This document shows, piece after piece, positions 1-6,815 of a stretch of DNA of 13,285 nt. Source of the stretch: CAYFHQ01 sp964342805. Its GTDB lineage: Bacteria; Bacillota; Clostridia; Peptostreptococcales; Acidaminobacteraceae. Position numbers and translations under genes: made by a program. Location of the stretch: NCBI GenBank assembly GCA_964342805.1, contig CAYFHQ010000104.1:1-13285 (forward strand), in the 5' to 3' direction. Below the pieces are notes generated by a model, which had not been told where the DNA came from, ran no database searches, and was given only the letters and a program-made list of their open reading frames with translations. Every line of letters begins with the position of its first letter. Position 1 is the first letter of the stretch.

Positions 1-51
1 ACTGAGGATAACATCGACCAGTACCGCCACCTACTCGTAGACACAGTGTAA
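1..51 (+). CDS. 3' end of an upstream gene, product unknown (partial)
   Basis: Frame 1 is open from the first base and ends at TAA 49-51, giving a 16-residue tail that finishes QYRHLLVDTV. A hairpin that could stop transcription follows 15 bases later, which fits a real gene end. The fragment is too short to assign a family, and an open frame of this size could also occur by chance. Its strand matches the M23 gene that follows, so the two could be co-transcribed if the hairpin is leaky. Confidence 0.45.
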   Translation, partial: TEDNIDQYRHLLVDTV

Positions 52-66
52 AATGGATTTTTAGGT

Positions 67-100
67 AAATGGCAGCTCCCCTATGGCGGCGCTGCCATTT
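67..100 (+). terminator. Hairpin, probable terminator of the upstream gene
   Basis: AAATGGCAGC (67-76) pairs perfectly with GCTGCCATTT (91-100) around a 14-base loop. The U-tract is short (ATTTT, partly within the stem), so termination may be incomplete. It sits between the TAA at 49-51 and the Shine-Dalgarno of the M23 gene. An ATG at 83 falls inside the loop and is not a convincing start. Confidence 0.5.
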
Positions 101-130
101 TGGCGTTATGATGGGAGTACGGAGGAAGAC

Positions 131-1813
131 ATGATGAAAAAGACAATTTGGGTTATACTCCCACTAATCGCAGTCCTAATCGTGGCCTGGTGGTATGTGA
201 GCCAGCCCGCATTTGACGCAAAAGCAATCACGCAAATGAACCTATATGAAACTGACACGGACAATCATGCCCAAGTCCTTTACAAGGACCAAGCTGATTA
301 TACCCTTGCTATCGATGCGCTCAACCGCAGCCAAGTGATCAGCCTGGACACAAAACCCGTGCCTAGCCATCGACTGGTCATCAGTTACGCCAAGGAGGAG
401 ACACAAACCCTTTCCCTTGTGATGGACCCTGAGGCCAAGCAAGTGATCCTTTATGATGATCAAGGCACAGAAGGCTACCAACTCACAGAGGAAGATGCAA
501 TTGCCTTTATGTCCTTGGAAGGGATTACGAGTATTTATCCCCAACAAGACTATCCAGTTGCCCATTTACACCGCCATGGTCTGGATATAGAACTCCTTCC
601 CCAGGAAGGAACATGGAAATACAAAAAGGTTAACGGAAGCTACTACGACTCGGCAGTCCGATTTGGTGACTCTGGAGAGGAACACCAACTAACCTTAGCT
701 GAGACAGATCTCTTCACTGTACACTTTGATCAGCCAGCTTCCCAAGTTACGGTCCACGTTTACCAGGACGACGAAATCCTTGACACGGTGACCCTAACCG
801 CCGACGTTGACACCATTACCCGCCAAACGACTTCAAATACGCCTTGGAGATTAACACCCCTTTTGGCTGGGAACCGGATAGAGCGGATTGAGTTCTCTGC
901 TTATCCCTTGGAAGCAGAACTAGAATATAAAATCCAGGGCTTGTGGGAAGAGGATCAAGCCATTGGAAATACCGGTGAACTCACCTGGCAGCTCTATGGC
1001 GTCACCGACATAGCACCCGTGGTCTCCATAAACAGGTCCAATGCCATGGCCGGAGATTATTTCTCCATTACAGTGGACAATGTCGGTCCCCAGGACACCA
1101 TCGACCTGGTTCAACCCTTTTCAAAAAATGTGACGTGGTGGACCTTGGACAGAAAGAAAATTGCCTTTATCCCCTTGAACTACTGGACAAAAAAAGGGGA
1201 CTACCAGTTTGACTTAACCATTAAGAATACGCTTAGTCCAGAGGTTCATCTTTCCTTACCCGTTACCATAGGTAAAAGAGACTTCCCCATCCAAAAGCTC
1301 TATGTGGACGCCACAACGGTCTCCTCAACACAAAACAATGAAGCCTACGAGCAGTATGCAGAGTTCATGGGGAGCATACGGGAACAATCTGAGCCCCAGG
1401 CCCTTTGGTCGGGCGCCTTTATTCAACCCTGCCAGGGTCGGATCAGCACCGAATATGGAGAAATGCGCCACGTCAATGACGCCCCTACTTCTTACAGGCA
1501 TTCGGGAATTGATATTGCCGCGCCAACAGGTACCGATATTGCTGCGACCAATGGGGGACGTGTAGTCCGGTCCATGAACTTAATCTTAACTGGTGAGACG
1601 GTTGTTATTGACCATGGCCTAGGCTTTTTCAGTGTCTACTTCCACATGAACACCCGGTCCGTTGAAGAAGGTCAAATAGTTGAAAAAGGACAGATTATCG
1701 GCACGGTTGGGTCCACAGGTTTTTCTACGGGGCCCCACTTACACTGGACCATGTCCCACTTCGAAACCAATATTGATCCCAATACCATAATGGAGTTTCA
1801 ACCGCTTCCATAG
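131..1813 (+). CDS. Membrane-anchored M23-family metalloendopeptidase (LytM-like)
   Basis: Predicted 560-residue cell-wall endopeptidase that would cut peptidoglycan cross-bridges outside the membrane. A single hydrophobic helix at about residues 5-24 after MMKK is a signal anchor or signal peptide. About 400 residues of beta-rich sequence follow, including an Ig-like stretch at about 290-380, then the C-terminal M23 domain (about 430-560). All expected zinc and catalytic positions are present: H457 and D461 in HSGID, H505 in YFHM, and H536/H538 in GPHLHW. The start at 131 is chosen because GGAGG lies at 121-125. ATG 134 is equally possible, and the longer frame from 83 begins in a hairpin loop with no ribosome site. 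The domain order matches Firmicute M23 proteins with a large extracytoplasmic N-terminal region. It stands alone and ends at a terminator. The precise bond cleaved cannot be told. Confidence 0.92.
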   Translation: MMKKTIWVILPLIAVLIVAWWYVSQPAFDAKAITQMNLYETDTDNHAQVLYKDQADYTLAIDALNRSQVISLDTKPVPSHRLVISYAKEETQTLSLVMDPEAKQVILYDDQGTEGYQLTEEDAIAFMSLEGITSIYPQQDYPVAHLHRHGLDIELLPQEGTWKYKKVNGSYYDSAVRFGDSGEEHQLTLAETDLFTVHFDQPASQVTVHVYQDDEILDTVTLTADVDTITRQTTSNTPWRLTPLLAGNRIERIEFSAYPLEAELEYKIQGLWEEDQAIGNTGELTWQLYGVTDIAPVVSINRSNAMAGDYFSITVDNVGPQDTIDLVQPFSKNVTWWTLDRKKIAFIPLNYWTKKGDYQFDLTIKNTLSPEVHLSLPVTIGKRDFPIQKLYVDATTVSSTQNNEAYEQYAEFMGSIREQSEPQALWSGAFIQPCQGRISTEYGEMRHVNDAPTSYRHSGIDIAAPTGTDIAATNGGRVVRSMNLILTGETVVIDHGLGFFSVYFHMNTRSVEEGQIVEKGQIIGTVGSTGFSTGPHLHWTMSHFETNIDPNTIMEFQPLP

Positions 1814-1850
1814 GGGCCTAAGGAACAAGATAGTCATGATTAAAACTAAT

Positions 1851-1905
1851 AAAAGACCCGGTCTGTTAACTCTTCACAGCAAGAGTCGATCAGACCGGGT
1901 CTTTT
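1851..1905. terminator. Bidirectional terminator between M23 and GNAT genes
   Basis: AAAAGACCCGGTCTG (1851-1865) is perfectly complementary to CAGACCGGGTCTTTT (1891-1905). Within the 25-base loop a second stem, ACTCTT (1869-1874) with AAGAGT (1881-1886), stacks on the first. Flanking A and T runs give U-tracts on both strands. It lies 37 bases after the M23 stop and 51 bases after the end of the converging acetyltransferase gene, so it can serve both. Confidence 0.85.
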
Positions 1906-1956
1906 ATCTTATTGGTGATTGGTTCTCATTCCATGCTAATCCCTTGCAAGAGTCCG

Positions 1957-2421
1957 CTAGAGTCGCTTTTCAAAAAAGGATAGCCCCTCTACTGGCACCT
2001 GCGAATAGGGTTCAATCTCTTCAAATCCCAGATAACGGTAGAGTCCCTTGGCCGTTTCCATGGTGTTCAAGGTGTCCAGTCGCATTTTTTCGTACCCCAA
2101 TGCTTCAGCCACGTCTATGGCCATCATGACCAACTCCTTGCCCAGGCCTGTTCCCCTGGCTTGGGGTCTGACATATAATCTCTTTAGCTCACAGATCCCC
2201 GGTTGTAGCTTTCGAACTGCAACACATCCCATTGGTTCACGGTCGTCCTCCACAAGAAACAGGACGCCATTGGGTGGTGCATAGTCTCCCGGAAGGCATG
2301 ACAGTTCTTTTTCCATGACCCGACTTAAGTGGTCCTCTTTGAGCCCGTCGGCATACTCCTTGAACAGGTTCTTCACCTGGTCCACGTCTGCCCTTTCCGT
2401 TACGTGTTTCCACTCCAGCAT
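1957..2421 (-). CDS. GNAT-family N-acetyltransferase
   Basis: A 154-residue single-domain GNAT enzyme, which would transfer acetyl from acetyl-CoA to an unknown amine. The acetyl-CoA pyrophosphate loop is QARGTGLG (Q87-G94), directly after the strand ELKRLYVRP, and the C-terminal part has the usual LYRYLGF turn (about 128-134). Length is normal for the family. The start at 2421 (MLEWKH) is preferred because GAGGGGG lies five bases upstream. An upstream extension to 2490 has no ribosome site and adds 23 residues outside the domain. It is transcribed alone toward the shared terminator at 1851-1905. A possible promoter lies at 2505-2534. The substrate cannot be predicted. Confidence 0.9.
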   Translation of the reverse strand: MLEWKHVTERADVDQVKNLFKEYADGLKEDHLSRVMEKELSCLPGDYAPPNGVLFLVEDDREPMGCVAVRKLQPGICELKRLYVRPQARGTGLGKELVMMAIDVAEALGYEKMRLDTLNTMETAKGLYRYLGFEEIEPYSQVPVEGLSFFEKRL

Positions 2422-2504
2422 AGAAGCCCCCTCACTCTGGTGTGTAACAACACTTCGTCCAATAGGTAAAGATTCGACATTCAGCACCAAACCCCTGCCT
2501 CTTG

Positions 2505-2534
2505 TATGTATTTATGTACACGAAAGTCTGTGAA
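2505..2534 (-). promoter_or_regulatory. Possible sigma-A promoter of the GNAT gene
   Basis: On the minus strand TTCACA (2534-2529) is followed after 18 bases by TACATA (2510-2505). The -35 box matches 5 of 6 consensus bases, the -10 only about half. It would give a leader of about 75-80 bases before the ATG at 2421. An alternative reading with a 17-base spacer uses ATACAT. Confidence 0.3.
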
Positions 2535-2560
2535 AATCTTGCCATTCTGTAACTAAAATG

Positions 2561-2591
2561 TTGACACTAAGAGCCTGACCTTCTGTACACT
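2561..2591 (+). promoter_or_regulatory. Possible sigma-A promoter, plus strand, of a short transcript
   Basis: TTGACA (2561-2566) is a perfect -35 box. TACACT (2586-2591) follows after 19 bases and matches 4 of 6 -10 positions. The spacer is longer than the usual 17. It points away from the GNAT promoter, toward a 15-codon ORF and a terminator. Confidence 0.35.
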
Positions 2592-2631
2592 GAAAAGAGG
2601 TCAAAACATCGTAAGAACGAAAGGACACATC

Positions 2632-2679
2632 ATGCCTTTTACACCTGCCCATGGGGCCATCACCATCCTTAGAAATTAG
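2632..2679 (+). CDS. Candidate 15-residue small ORF between a promoter and a terminator
   Basis: ATG 2632 to TAG 2677-2679 encodes MPFTPAHGAITILRN. AAGGA (2621-2625) lies six bases upstream of the ATG, good Shine-Dalgarno spacing. A promoter-like pair lies at 2561-2591, and the strong hairpin at 2680-2722 begins one base after the stop codon. The peptide has no recognised motif, no charge cluster and no membrane segment. No plus-strand gene lies downstream for it to control as a leader peptide, because the genes after the hairpin run the other way. It could be a small protein, an incidental frame inside a small RNA, or chance. Confidence 0.22.
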   Translation: MPFTPAHGAITILRN

Positions 2680-2722
2680 AAAAAGGTCACACCAGAAGCT
2701 AGTCGTCTGATGTGACCTTTTT
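2680..2722. terminator. Terminator of the DUF2161 operon, probably bidirectional
   Basis: AAAAAGGTCACA (2680-2691) pairs with TGTGACCTTTTT (2711-2722). An inner CAGA/TCTG pair extends the stem beyond one mismatch. On the minus strand it ends in TTTTT after the GC-containing stem, a good intrinsic terminator for the operon 5532-2699. The stop codon of DUF2161 (2701-2699) is in the loop, so the stem overlaps the gene's last codons. On the plus strand it also ends in TTTTT and would stop the candidate short transcript. Confidence 0.8.
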
Positions 2723-3406
2723 AAGATAGTATGCGAAAACCGCTTCAAAAGACTGGACTTCCCCAGTCTTGTCTGGAACGAACTCGTAAACACCTCTGCT
2801 TACCCGGTTGAACCAACCATAATGGTTGTCTTGGAGGATCTTGGTCACCTTTGGGTTTTCTGTCTCCTCACGTATGACCTTGGTGGATAGGGGACCCCGT
2901 TCCATGAGCAGACAGGCCACGTGGATGGCCTTTTCTCGATATGCCGTAATCAACTTCTGGCCAGTTATGCCAGCTGAATTATAGGTGTCTGACCGTTCCT
3001 TGATCTCCTTGACTATCCTTCCCTTTTTTACATGGGACTTGTTATAGGTGTAGACCCCAGGGTTGAAGACGATCTCAGCCTCCATGCCCCTCCTGCGGAC
3101 ATGGACCACGATCAAGCCCACCCCCAGCCGTTTTAGGAGTTTGACCATGTCCTTATAACTCCTGCTTCTGAGTTTTTTATAGTCAAGGGGAATGGCAGCA
3201 TAGACGTTTTCAGTGACCCGTTGGCGTTCGATCACTTGGTAGACCAACTTCAGGCTGAAACTGGTCTTCATCTCAACAATGATCATTTCTCCTGCTTTTT
3301 CTCCTACGATGTCTGCATGGCCCACTTCTGTTTGTATATGAAAGCCTTCTTCTTCAAGCAGATTTCGAATGGGTTCATACATGCTTTCTTCTTTCAGGTT
3401 CCTCAT
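2699..3406 (-). CDS. DUF2161 protein, PD-(D/E)XK phosphodiesterase-like
   Basis: A 235-residue protein resembling the DUF2161 / COG5482 family, annotated as putative PD-(D/E)XK-type phosphodiesterases; no substrate is established to my knowledge. The nuclease-like core is near the N-terminus: D32 in HADIV, then the E-x-K motif E45-M-K47 in IIVEMK, with Q57 and Q62 in the following helix. The C-terminal part (about 145-225) reads like a small winged-helix region ending RVSRGVYEFVP. The start at 3406 has GGGGAG just upstream, overlapping the stop of the methyltransferase (3417-3419). The ten-base gap implies translational coupling. It is the last gene of the four-gene operon, and its last codons form the stem of the terminator. 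Family call is good, function is not known. Confidence 0.82.
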   Translation of the reverse strand: MRNLKEESMYEPIRNLLEEEGFHIQTEVGHADIVGEKAGEMIIVEMKTSFSLKLVYQVIERQRVTENVYAAIPLDYKKLRSRSYKDMVKLLKRLGVGLIVVHVRRRGMEAEIVFNPGVYTYNKSHVKKGRIVKEIKERSDTYNSAGITGQKLITAYREKAIHVACLLMERGPLSTKVIREETENPKVTKILQDNHYGWFNRVSRGVYEFVPDKTGEVQSFEAVFAYYLKKVTSDD

Positions 3407-3416
3407 GGTTACTCCC

Positions 3417-4184
3417 CTATTTCTTTTCTAAGCGGAACACGCAATAAGTAGGGATGTTTTTAAAGGCTTCAGCAGCCCTTGGAAACTTGCTACACCAGTC
3501 AGGGTCTCCTTGGGGTTCCAAGACGCTTGAAATGGTAAATCTGCTGGCTATAAAGGCACTGCAATAGTCCGAAAAGGTATGGTGGTAACTTTCAGTTAAG
3601 AAGTCCTCCAGGGCGTCATTGTATTCAATCCAGGGCTGTACATAGGCTCTCTTTCCCTTGTCCAAATATCGAACTGTCCATTGGTCGTCCTCTGGGAATT
3701 GGCCATGGTCCCTTTTGACAGGGTATTGGGCAGAATAGACTGGATGAATAAGAGACAAGACCACTTGGCCTCCTGGTTTAAGGACCCGGTGGACCTCCTC
3801 CATAACTAGGGTCAAGTCCTCAATAAAGTGAAGTAAAGTTGAAGAGAATACCAGGTCTATTGATCCCGACGCTAGGCCTTCTAGGTTTTGGGCATCTCCT
3901 AATATAAAGTCTACACTTGACTGCCTTTTGCTCTTCTGTTTATCCGCCAGTTGAAGCATGGTGTCGGATTGGTCAATCCCAATGACCCGGCGGGCACCCA
4001 GTTCTTCCAATATAAAACCATACCTGCCTGTTCCACAACCCAGGTCAAGGACTGTCTTGCCCCCTAGGTCTGGAAGCAGAGATAGTATGGCTGGTTTTTC
4101 TATGGCCATGGAGTATGAATCTGCCCGGTTGGTGAAGTTTTCATAGGCTTCAGCCATGGCATTCCAGTTGTCCTTCATATTCAC
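3417..4184 (-). CDS. Class I SAM-dependent methyltransferase
   Basis: A 255-residue Methyltransf_11-type enzyme using S-adenosylmethionine. Motif I is LDLGCGTG (D47-G53), the ribose-binding acid is D71 in VIGIDQS, the adenine-side acid is D97 in ILGDAQ, and the post-motif strand ends VLKPGGQVVLSLIHP. The C-terminal half, which would choose the substrate, shows nothing diagnostic. The frame is open to 4352 but that extension overlaps the DUF429 gene. A GTG at 4184 is preferred because GGAG (4197-4194) lies nine bases upstream. The in-frame ATG at 4178 is two codons further and 15 bases from the same site. It sits 74 bases after DUF429 and 10 before DUF2161. Small-molecule methylation is likeliest, but nucleic-acid or protein substrates cannot be excluded. 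Confidence 0.88.
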   Translation of the reverse strand: MNMKDNWNAMAEAYENFTNRADSYSMAIEKPAILSLLPDLGGKTVLDLGCGTGRYGFILEELGARRVIGIDQSDTMLQLADKQKSKRQSSVDFILGDAQNLEGLASGSIDLVFSSTLLHFIEDLTLVMEEVHRVLKPGGQVVLSLIHPVYSAQYPVKRDHGQFPEDDQWTVRYLDKGKRAYVQPWIEYNDALEDFLTESYHHTFSDYCSAFIASRFTISSVLEPQGDPDWCSKFPRAAEAFKNIPTYCVFRLEKK

Positions 4185-4204
4185 GGTGTCACTCTCCTTT
4201 TTTG

Positions 4205-4226
4205 ATGTCGCCTCTCTCATGTCGCC
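4205..4226. repeat. Short direct repeat, ATGTCGCC twice
   Basis: ATGTCGCC occurs at 4205-4212 and 4219-4226, separated by TCTCTC, a 14-base period in the 74-base gap before the methyltransferase. On the minus strand it lies just downstream of TTGACT (4232-4227), a -35-like word without a good -10. It could be a protein-binding site or internal promoter element, or chance. Confidence 0.35.
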
Positions 4227-4258
4227 AGTCAACACTGCCCCTCGTACATGCAAAAACC

Positions 4259-5023
4259 CTACAGTTTCCCTCCTGCACCCATCGTTCTTTCTCCCATGGG
4301 CAGGGTGAAAAAGCCTGTTTCCAGGTCTCCAAAGGTCAGGGGTTTGGCCCACTTCTTATATAGGGCCATTAAACCATATGCACACAGGAAGGCGTCAACC
4401 TTGTCTTCTAAGTGCTTGTGGTCTTTCTTCTTTATCTTTTCAGGCTGGTAGTCCAAATGAACAAGTAGGTTTCTAATCCTTGACGCCTCTTCCAAGCCTT
4501 TCAGGAGGTCCAGCAAACGAACCATTTCAGCCTTGGTGGTCTCAAAGGGCACCTTCCCCTTTATTTTGTACCTTATGGGATAGGCATCTGGAAAGAGTCC
4601 ACAACATATGCCTGTGGGAAAGGTTTCTTGGACCACTACACCTTGGTCTTGAGCTTCCAGGGCATAGGTTGCCTCTGGTAGTCGTTCCTGAATATGGCCC
4701 ACTAAGGTCTCCCCCCTCAATTGTTTGAAGGTCCGCAACATAAAACTGCGGTTGGTGATGAAGGCGTAGATCCGGTGTCCATGGATCTTGGTCTTCATGA
4801 GTTGGCGCTCAGCGTCCCTTGACCCCTCCTGGTTTTTCACGATCAAGGGGGCGTCAATGCCAATTACAGCCTCACCCTGGGCATAGTGTTCGATCAGGTC
4901 TGCCAGTTGGTCGTCTGTATACACCTTTGAGTCCAACAAAAGGACAGTCCCATCTTGGTCCAAGACGCATAGGCCCGTTTCATTTTTGTAGGTCCAGGCC
5001 AAGTCAATTCCTATAAAGCGCAT
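4259..5023 (-). CDS. DUF429 family protein, predicted RNase H-like fold
   Basis: A 254-residue protein of the DUF429 type, a family predicted to have an RNase H-like nuclease fold; its activity has not been established as far as I know. The N-terminal strand FIGIDLAW carries D7. A second acid, D57 in IGIDAPL, fits the second motif, and a late acidic helix HLEDKVDAFLCAYGL (about 208-222) supplies further acids. Length is typical. The start at 5023 is supported by AAAGG six bases upstream. The upstream GNAT stops 14 bases before it, so the two are probably co-transcribed. It is the second gene of the operon GNAT, DUF429, methyltransferase, DUF2161. Nothing in the sequence shows whether it acts on nucleic acid or on a small molecule. 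Confidence 0.85.
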   Translation of the reverse strand: MRFIGIDLAWTYKNETGLCVLDQDGTVLLLDSKVYTDDQLADLIEHYAQGEAVIGIDAPLIVKNQEGSRDAERQLMKTKIHGHRIYAFITNRSFMLRTFKQLRGETLVGHIQERLPEATYALEAQDQGVVVQETFPTGICCGLFPDAYPIRYKIKGKVPFETTKAEMVRLLDLLKGLEEASRIRNLLVHLDYQPEKIKKKDHKHLEDKVDAFLCAYGLMALYKKWAKPLTFGDLETGFFTLPMGERTMGAGGKL

Positions 5024-5037
5024 CTTTTACCTTTCAT

Positions 5038-5532
5038 TTAAAGTACTAGCCGGTACCGCTGGCCCTTTTCTGTTTTTTCAAAGGGTTCAAAACCCAAACT
5101 GGTAAACAGGCGGTGGGACCGTTCATTGTAAGAATAAATTTCTTTGAGTTCTAGACGGGTCAGCCCAACTTTCCTGGCCCGTTCAATCAAAGTGGACATG
5201 ACCCTTTTGCTTATACCCTGCCCCCAGTACTTTTCGTTACCAATGACAATGGGCAGTGTTTTGGGTGAGAGGGTTACGTCTCCAATGGCCTTCCACTGGT
5301 CCTCCAAAATTTCGATAAAGTAGAGCTCGCCAATGGTCGACAAGTAGCCATACATGGCCTGGATGTCTTCGATTTTATAAGACCCTTGGGTTTTTCCCTC
5401 TGACAGGTACATAACCTTGGGATTGCCATACCAGGGAAGGGCCAGGGACCACTCCTCTTTTTTAGGTGTCCGAAGCCGGAGGGTTTCCGATATTTGAATG
5501 ATCGATTCTTGGATGATAGAGTCTAAAGGCAT
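5038..5532 (-). CDS. GNAT-family N-acetyltransferase, first gene of the operon
   Basis: A 164-residue acetyl-CoA-dependent acetyltransferase. The acetyl-CoA loop is within KYWGQGISKRV, preceded by the strand TLPIVIGN, and the C-terminus has the family's NERSHRLFTSLGFEPF pattern. It resembles Acetyltransf_3-like GNATs (RimJ/RimL relatives), but the substrate is open. The start at 5532 is set by AGGAGG five bases upstream. The open frame reaching 5631 would overlap the divergent GNAT and has no matching site. It begins the minus-strand operon that ends at 2699. A weak minus-strand TATGAT (5584-5579) in the 75-base divergent gap could be its -10 element, with no good -35. Confidence 0.88.
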   Translation of the reverse strand: MPLDSIIQESIIQISETLRLRTPKKEEWSLALPWYGNPKVMYLSEGKTQGSYKIEDIQAMYGYLSTIGELYFIEILEDQWKAIGDVTLSPKTLPIVIGNEKYWGQGISKRVMSTLIERARKVGLTRLELKEIYSYNERSHRLFTSLGFEPFEKTEKGQRYRLVL

Positions 5533-5550
5533 GGGACCTCCTGTTAAATT

Positions 5551-5559
5551 TGCTATAAT
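5551..5559 (+). promoter_or_regulatory. Extended -10 promoter of the divergent GNAT gene
   Basis: TGCTATAAT (5551-5559) is a perfect -10 TATAAT with the TGn extension that lets sigma-A work without a strong -35. The -35 position (5531-5536, ATGGGA) is poor, as expected for this promoter type. The start of transcription would be near 5566, giving a leader of about 40 bases. Confidence 0.65.
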
Positions 5560-5607
5560 GGTTGGGTAATACTTTTCTATCATATCATTTTTTGGAAAGA
5601 GGCGTGC

Positions 5608-6102
5608 ATGAACATTCGATTGGCAGTTCAAAGTGATTTACCCATGTTGACAGACATATATAACCAGGCAATCATCCGAAAAACCTGTACTGCAGACACA
5701 GAGGTGTTTACGGTTGACCAGCGTCAACCCTGGTTTGATGCCCACCAAAATACCCAGTATCCCCTTTACGTCTGTGAAGAAGATGGCCAAGTTGCAGGCT
5801 ACTTGTATTTCACCGCCTATCGTCCACGAAAAGCCATGATTAAGACTGCTGAGATCAGCTACTACCTCCACCAAGACTTTCAAGGGCGGGGGATCGGGTC
5901 GGCCTTTATGGCCTTTGCAATTGAAACTGCGCCTTCGCTGGGTTTCCATACCTTAATCGCCATTCTCCTGGGTATTAATGAAGCCAGTACTGGACTCTTG
6001 AAGAAATTCGGTTTTGAAGAATGGGGCAGAATGCCCGGGATTGCTGAGTTTGACCACGGGGTCAGTGACCATTTGTACTATGGCCTAAAACTTACAAAGT
6101 AA
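5608..6102 (+). CDS. GNAT N-acetyltransferase, phosphinothricin/methionine-sulfoximine type
   Basis: A 164-residue GNAT enzyme of the COG1247 type (PAT/bar, MnaT relatives). Family features are the N-terminal IRLAVQSDLPMLTDIYNQAI, the acid E82 in AEISYYL, the acetyl-CoA loop QGRGIG (Q92-G97), and the C-terminal HLYYGLKL strand. Characterised members acetylate phosphinothricin, methionine sulfoximine or sulfone and related amino acids, but many are uncharacterised, so resistance should not be assumed. ATG 5608 has GAGG five bases upstream. It is transcribed alone from the TGCTATAAT promoter, diverging from another GNAT gene, and ends at a strong terminator 15 bases after its stop. Confidence 0.88.
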   Translation: MNIRLAVQSDLPMLTDIYNQAIIRKTCTADTEVFTVDQRQPWFDAHQNTQYPLYVCEEDGQVAGYLYFTAYRPRKAMIKTAEISYYLHQDFQGRGIGSAFMAFAIETAPSLGFHTLIAILLGINEASTGLLKKFGFEEWGRMPGIAEFDHGVSDHLYYGLKLTK

Positions 6103-6116
6103 AATTTTCAGAATAA

Positions 6117-6152
6117 AAAAGGACTTAGCCTTTATATTGGCTAAGTCCTTTT
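6117..6152. terminator. Strong bidirectional terminator
   Basis: AAAAGGACTTAGCC (6117-6130) pairs perfectly over 14 bases with GGCTAAGTCCTTTT (6139-6152) around an 8-base loop. It follows the plus-strand GNAT and faces the end of the minus-strand gene at 6219. An AATAAAAAA run on the left gives that strand a U-tract as well. Confidence 0.9.
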
Positions 6153-6218
6153 GGTTTGTGGCATAATGTCCTATCAGTACAAAGTCTCTGATCTTTCTGG
6201 TGACTCTGGCTTCTGATC

Positions 6219-6767
6219 CTATATAGCTAGCCTGCCCATCACTGCATAGGCCTGGGTTTTCAGGCTTGCCAATTTAAACTGGTGATTGGCTTGTGGTTCC
6301 AGGGCATCGAGAATGTATAGCACCAGGCCAATGACCACTTCACTGAGCTGGGTTCCGCCCTCTTCATGGGCTACCTCAACAAAACTTTTTAGCAAGTTAC
6401 GCTTATGGACACCCAACATGGATTCCACCAGGACCAATTGCTCGTCGACTTCTAAGGTCGGCAGGACGCTATTGGCAAACTCAACCACCCTTTGGATGTA
6501 GGCTTTCTTGCCCATAGAGGCTGCCAGCTCACAAATCCTGATAAAGGCTAAACAGCAGGTGTCATCCTTTTTACAATTGACCAACCGGCCATAGTAATAC
6601 TCAAATTTTTCCTCTTCCCAAACCTTCTCAACCAGCTTGGGAATCCGTAACCTTCTATACTGTGAATACAGCTTTGGATGGTCTTTAGCCATCTGATATG
6701 GCGAACAGTCCATGGCCAGATAATAGGCCTTTGCTGTGTCTAGATTGGTAATTCCACTTTCGAACAT
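6219..6767 (-). CDS. Hypothetical protein, mostly helical, family not recognised
   Basis: A 182-residue soluble-looking protein with no family I recognise. It appears almost entirely alpha-helical. The N-terminal third has a tyrosine-rich, basic segment (about residues 15-62, including YSQYRRLRIPKL and FEYYYGRL). A cysteine group, C65, C71, C72 and C79, follows and could bind metal, though the spacing matches no standard finger. The rest is amphipathic helices. There is no signal peptide or membrane helix. The start at 6767 (MFESG) has a GGGGGG site four to five bases upstream; ATG 6779 with AGGTAGG further away is the alternative. It has its own likely promoter (6816-6844) and converges on the terminator at 6117-6152, so it is probably monocistronic. 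Confidence 0.75.
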   Translation of the reverse strand: MFESGITNLDTAKAYYLAMDCSPYQMAKDHPKLYSQYRRLRIPKLVEKVWEEEKFEYYYGRLVNCKKDDTCCLAFIRICELAASMGKKAYIQRVVEFANSVLPTLEVDEQLVLVESMLGVHKRNLLKSFVEVAHEEGGTQLSEVVIGLVLYILDALEPQANHQFKLASLKTQAYAVMGRLAI

Positions 6768-6815
6768 GTTACCCCCCATGTATTCGTGCCTACCTGTTCA
6801 TAACGTAAGTTCATT

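Noticed and set aside
2512..2793. 93-codon minus-strand frame across the DUF2161 3' end
   Set aside because: It is out of frame with DUF2161, runs through the terminator and the promoter region, and its translation looks like random sequence.
4185..4352. Open frame extending the methyltransferase by 56 codons
   Set aside because: It overlaps the DUF429 gene, has no ribosome site, and its sequence is unrelated to the methyltransferase fold; the GTG at 4184 has a well-spaced GGAG.
2699..5532. Restriction-modification or other named defence system
   Set aside because: A methyltransferase and two nuclease-fold proteins are present, but no DNA-target recognition domain, ATPase, helicase or toxin-antitoxin pair, and the methyltransferase lacks a DNA-methylase NPPY/DPPY motif.
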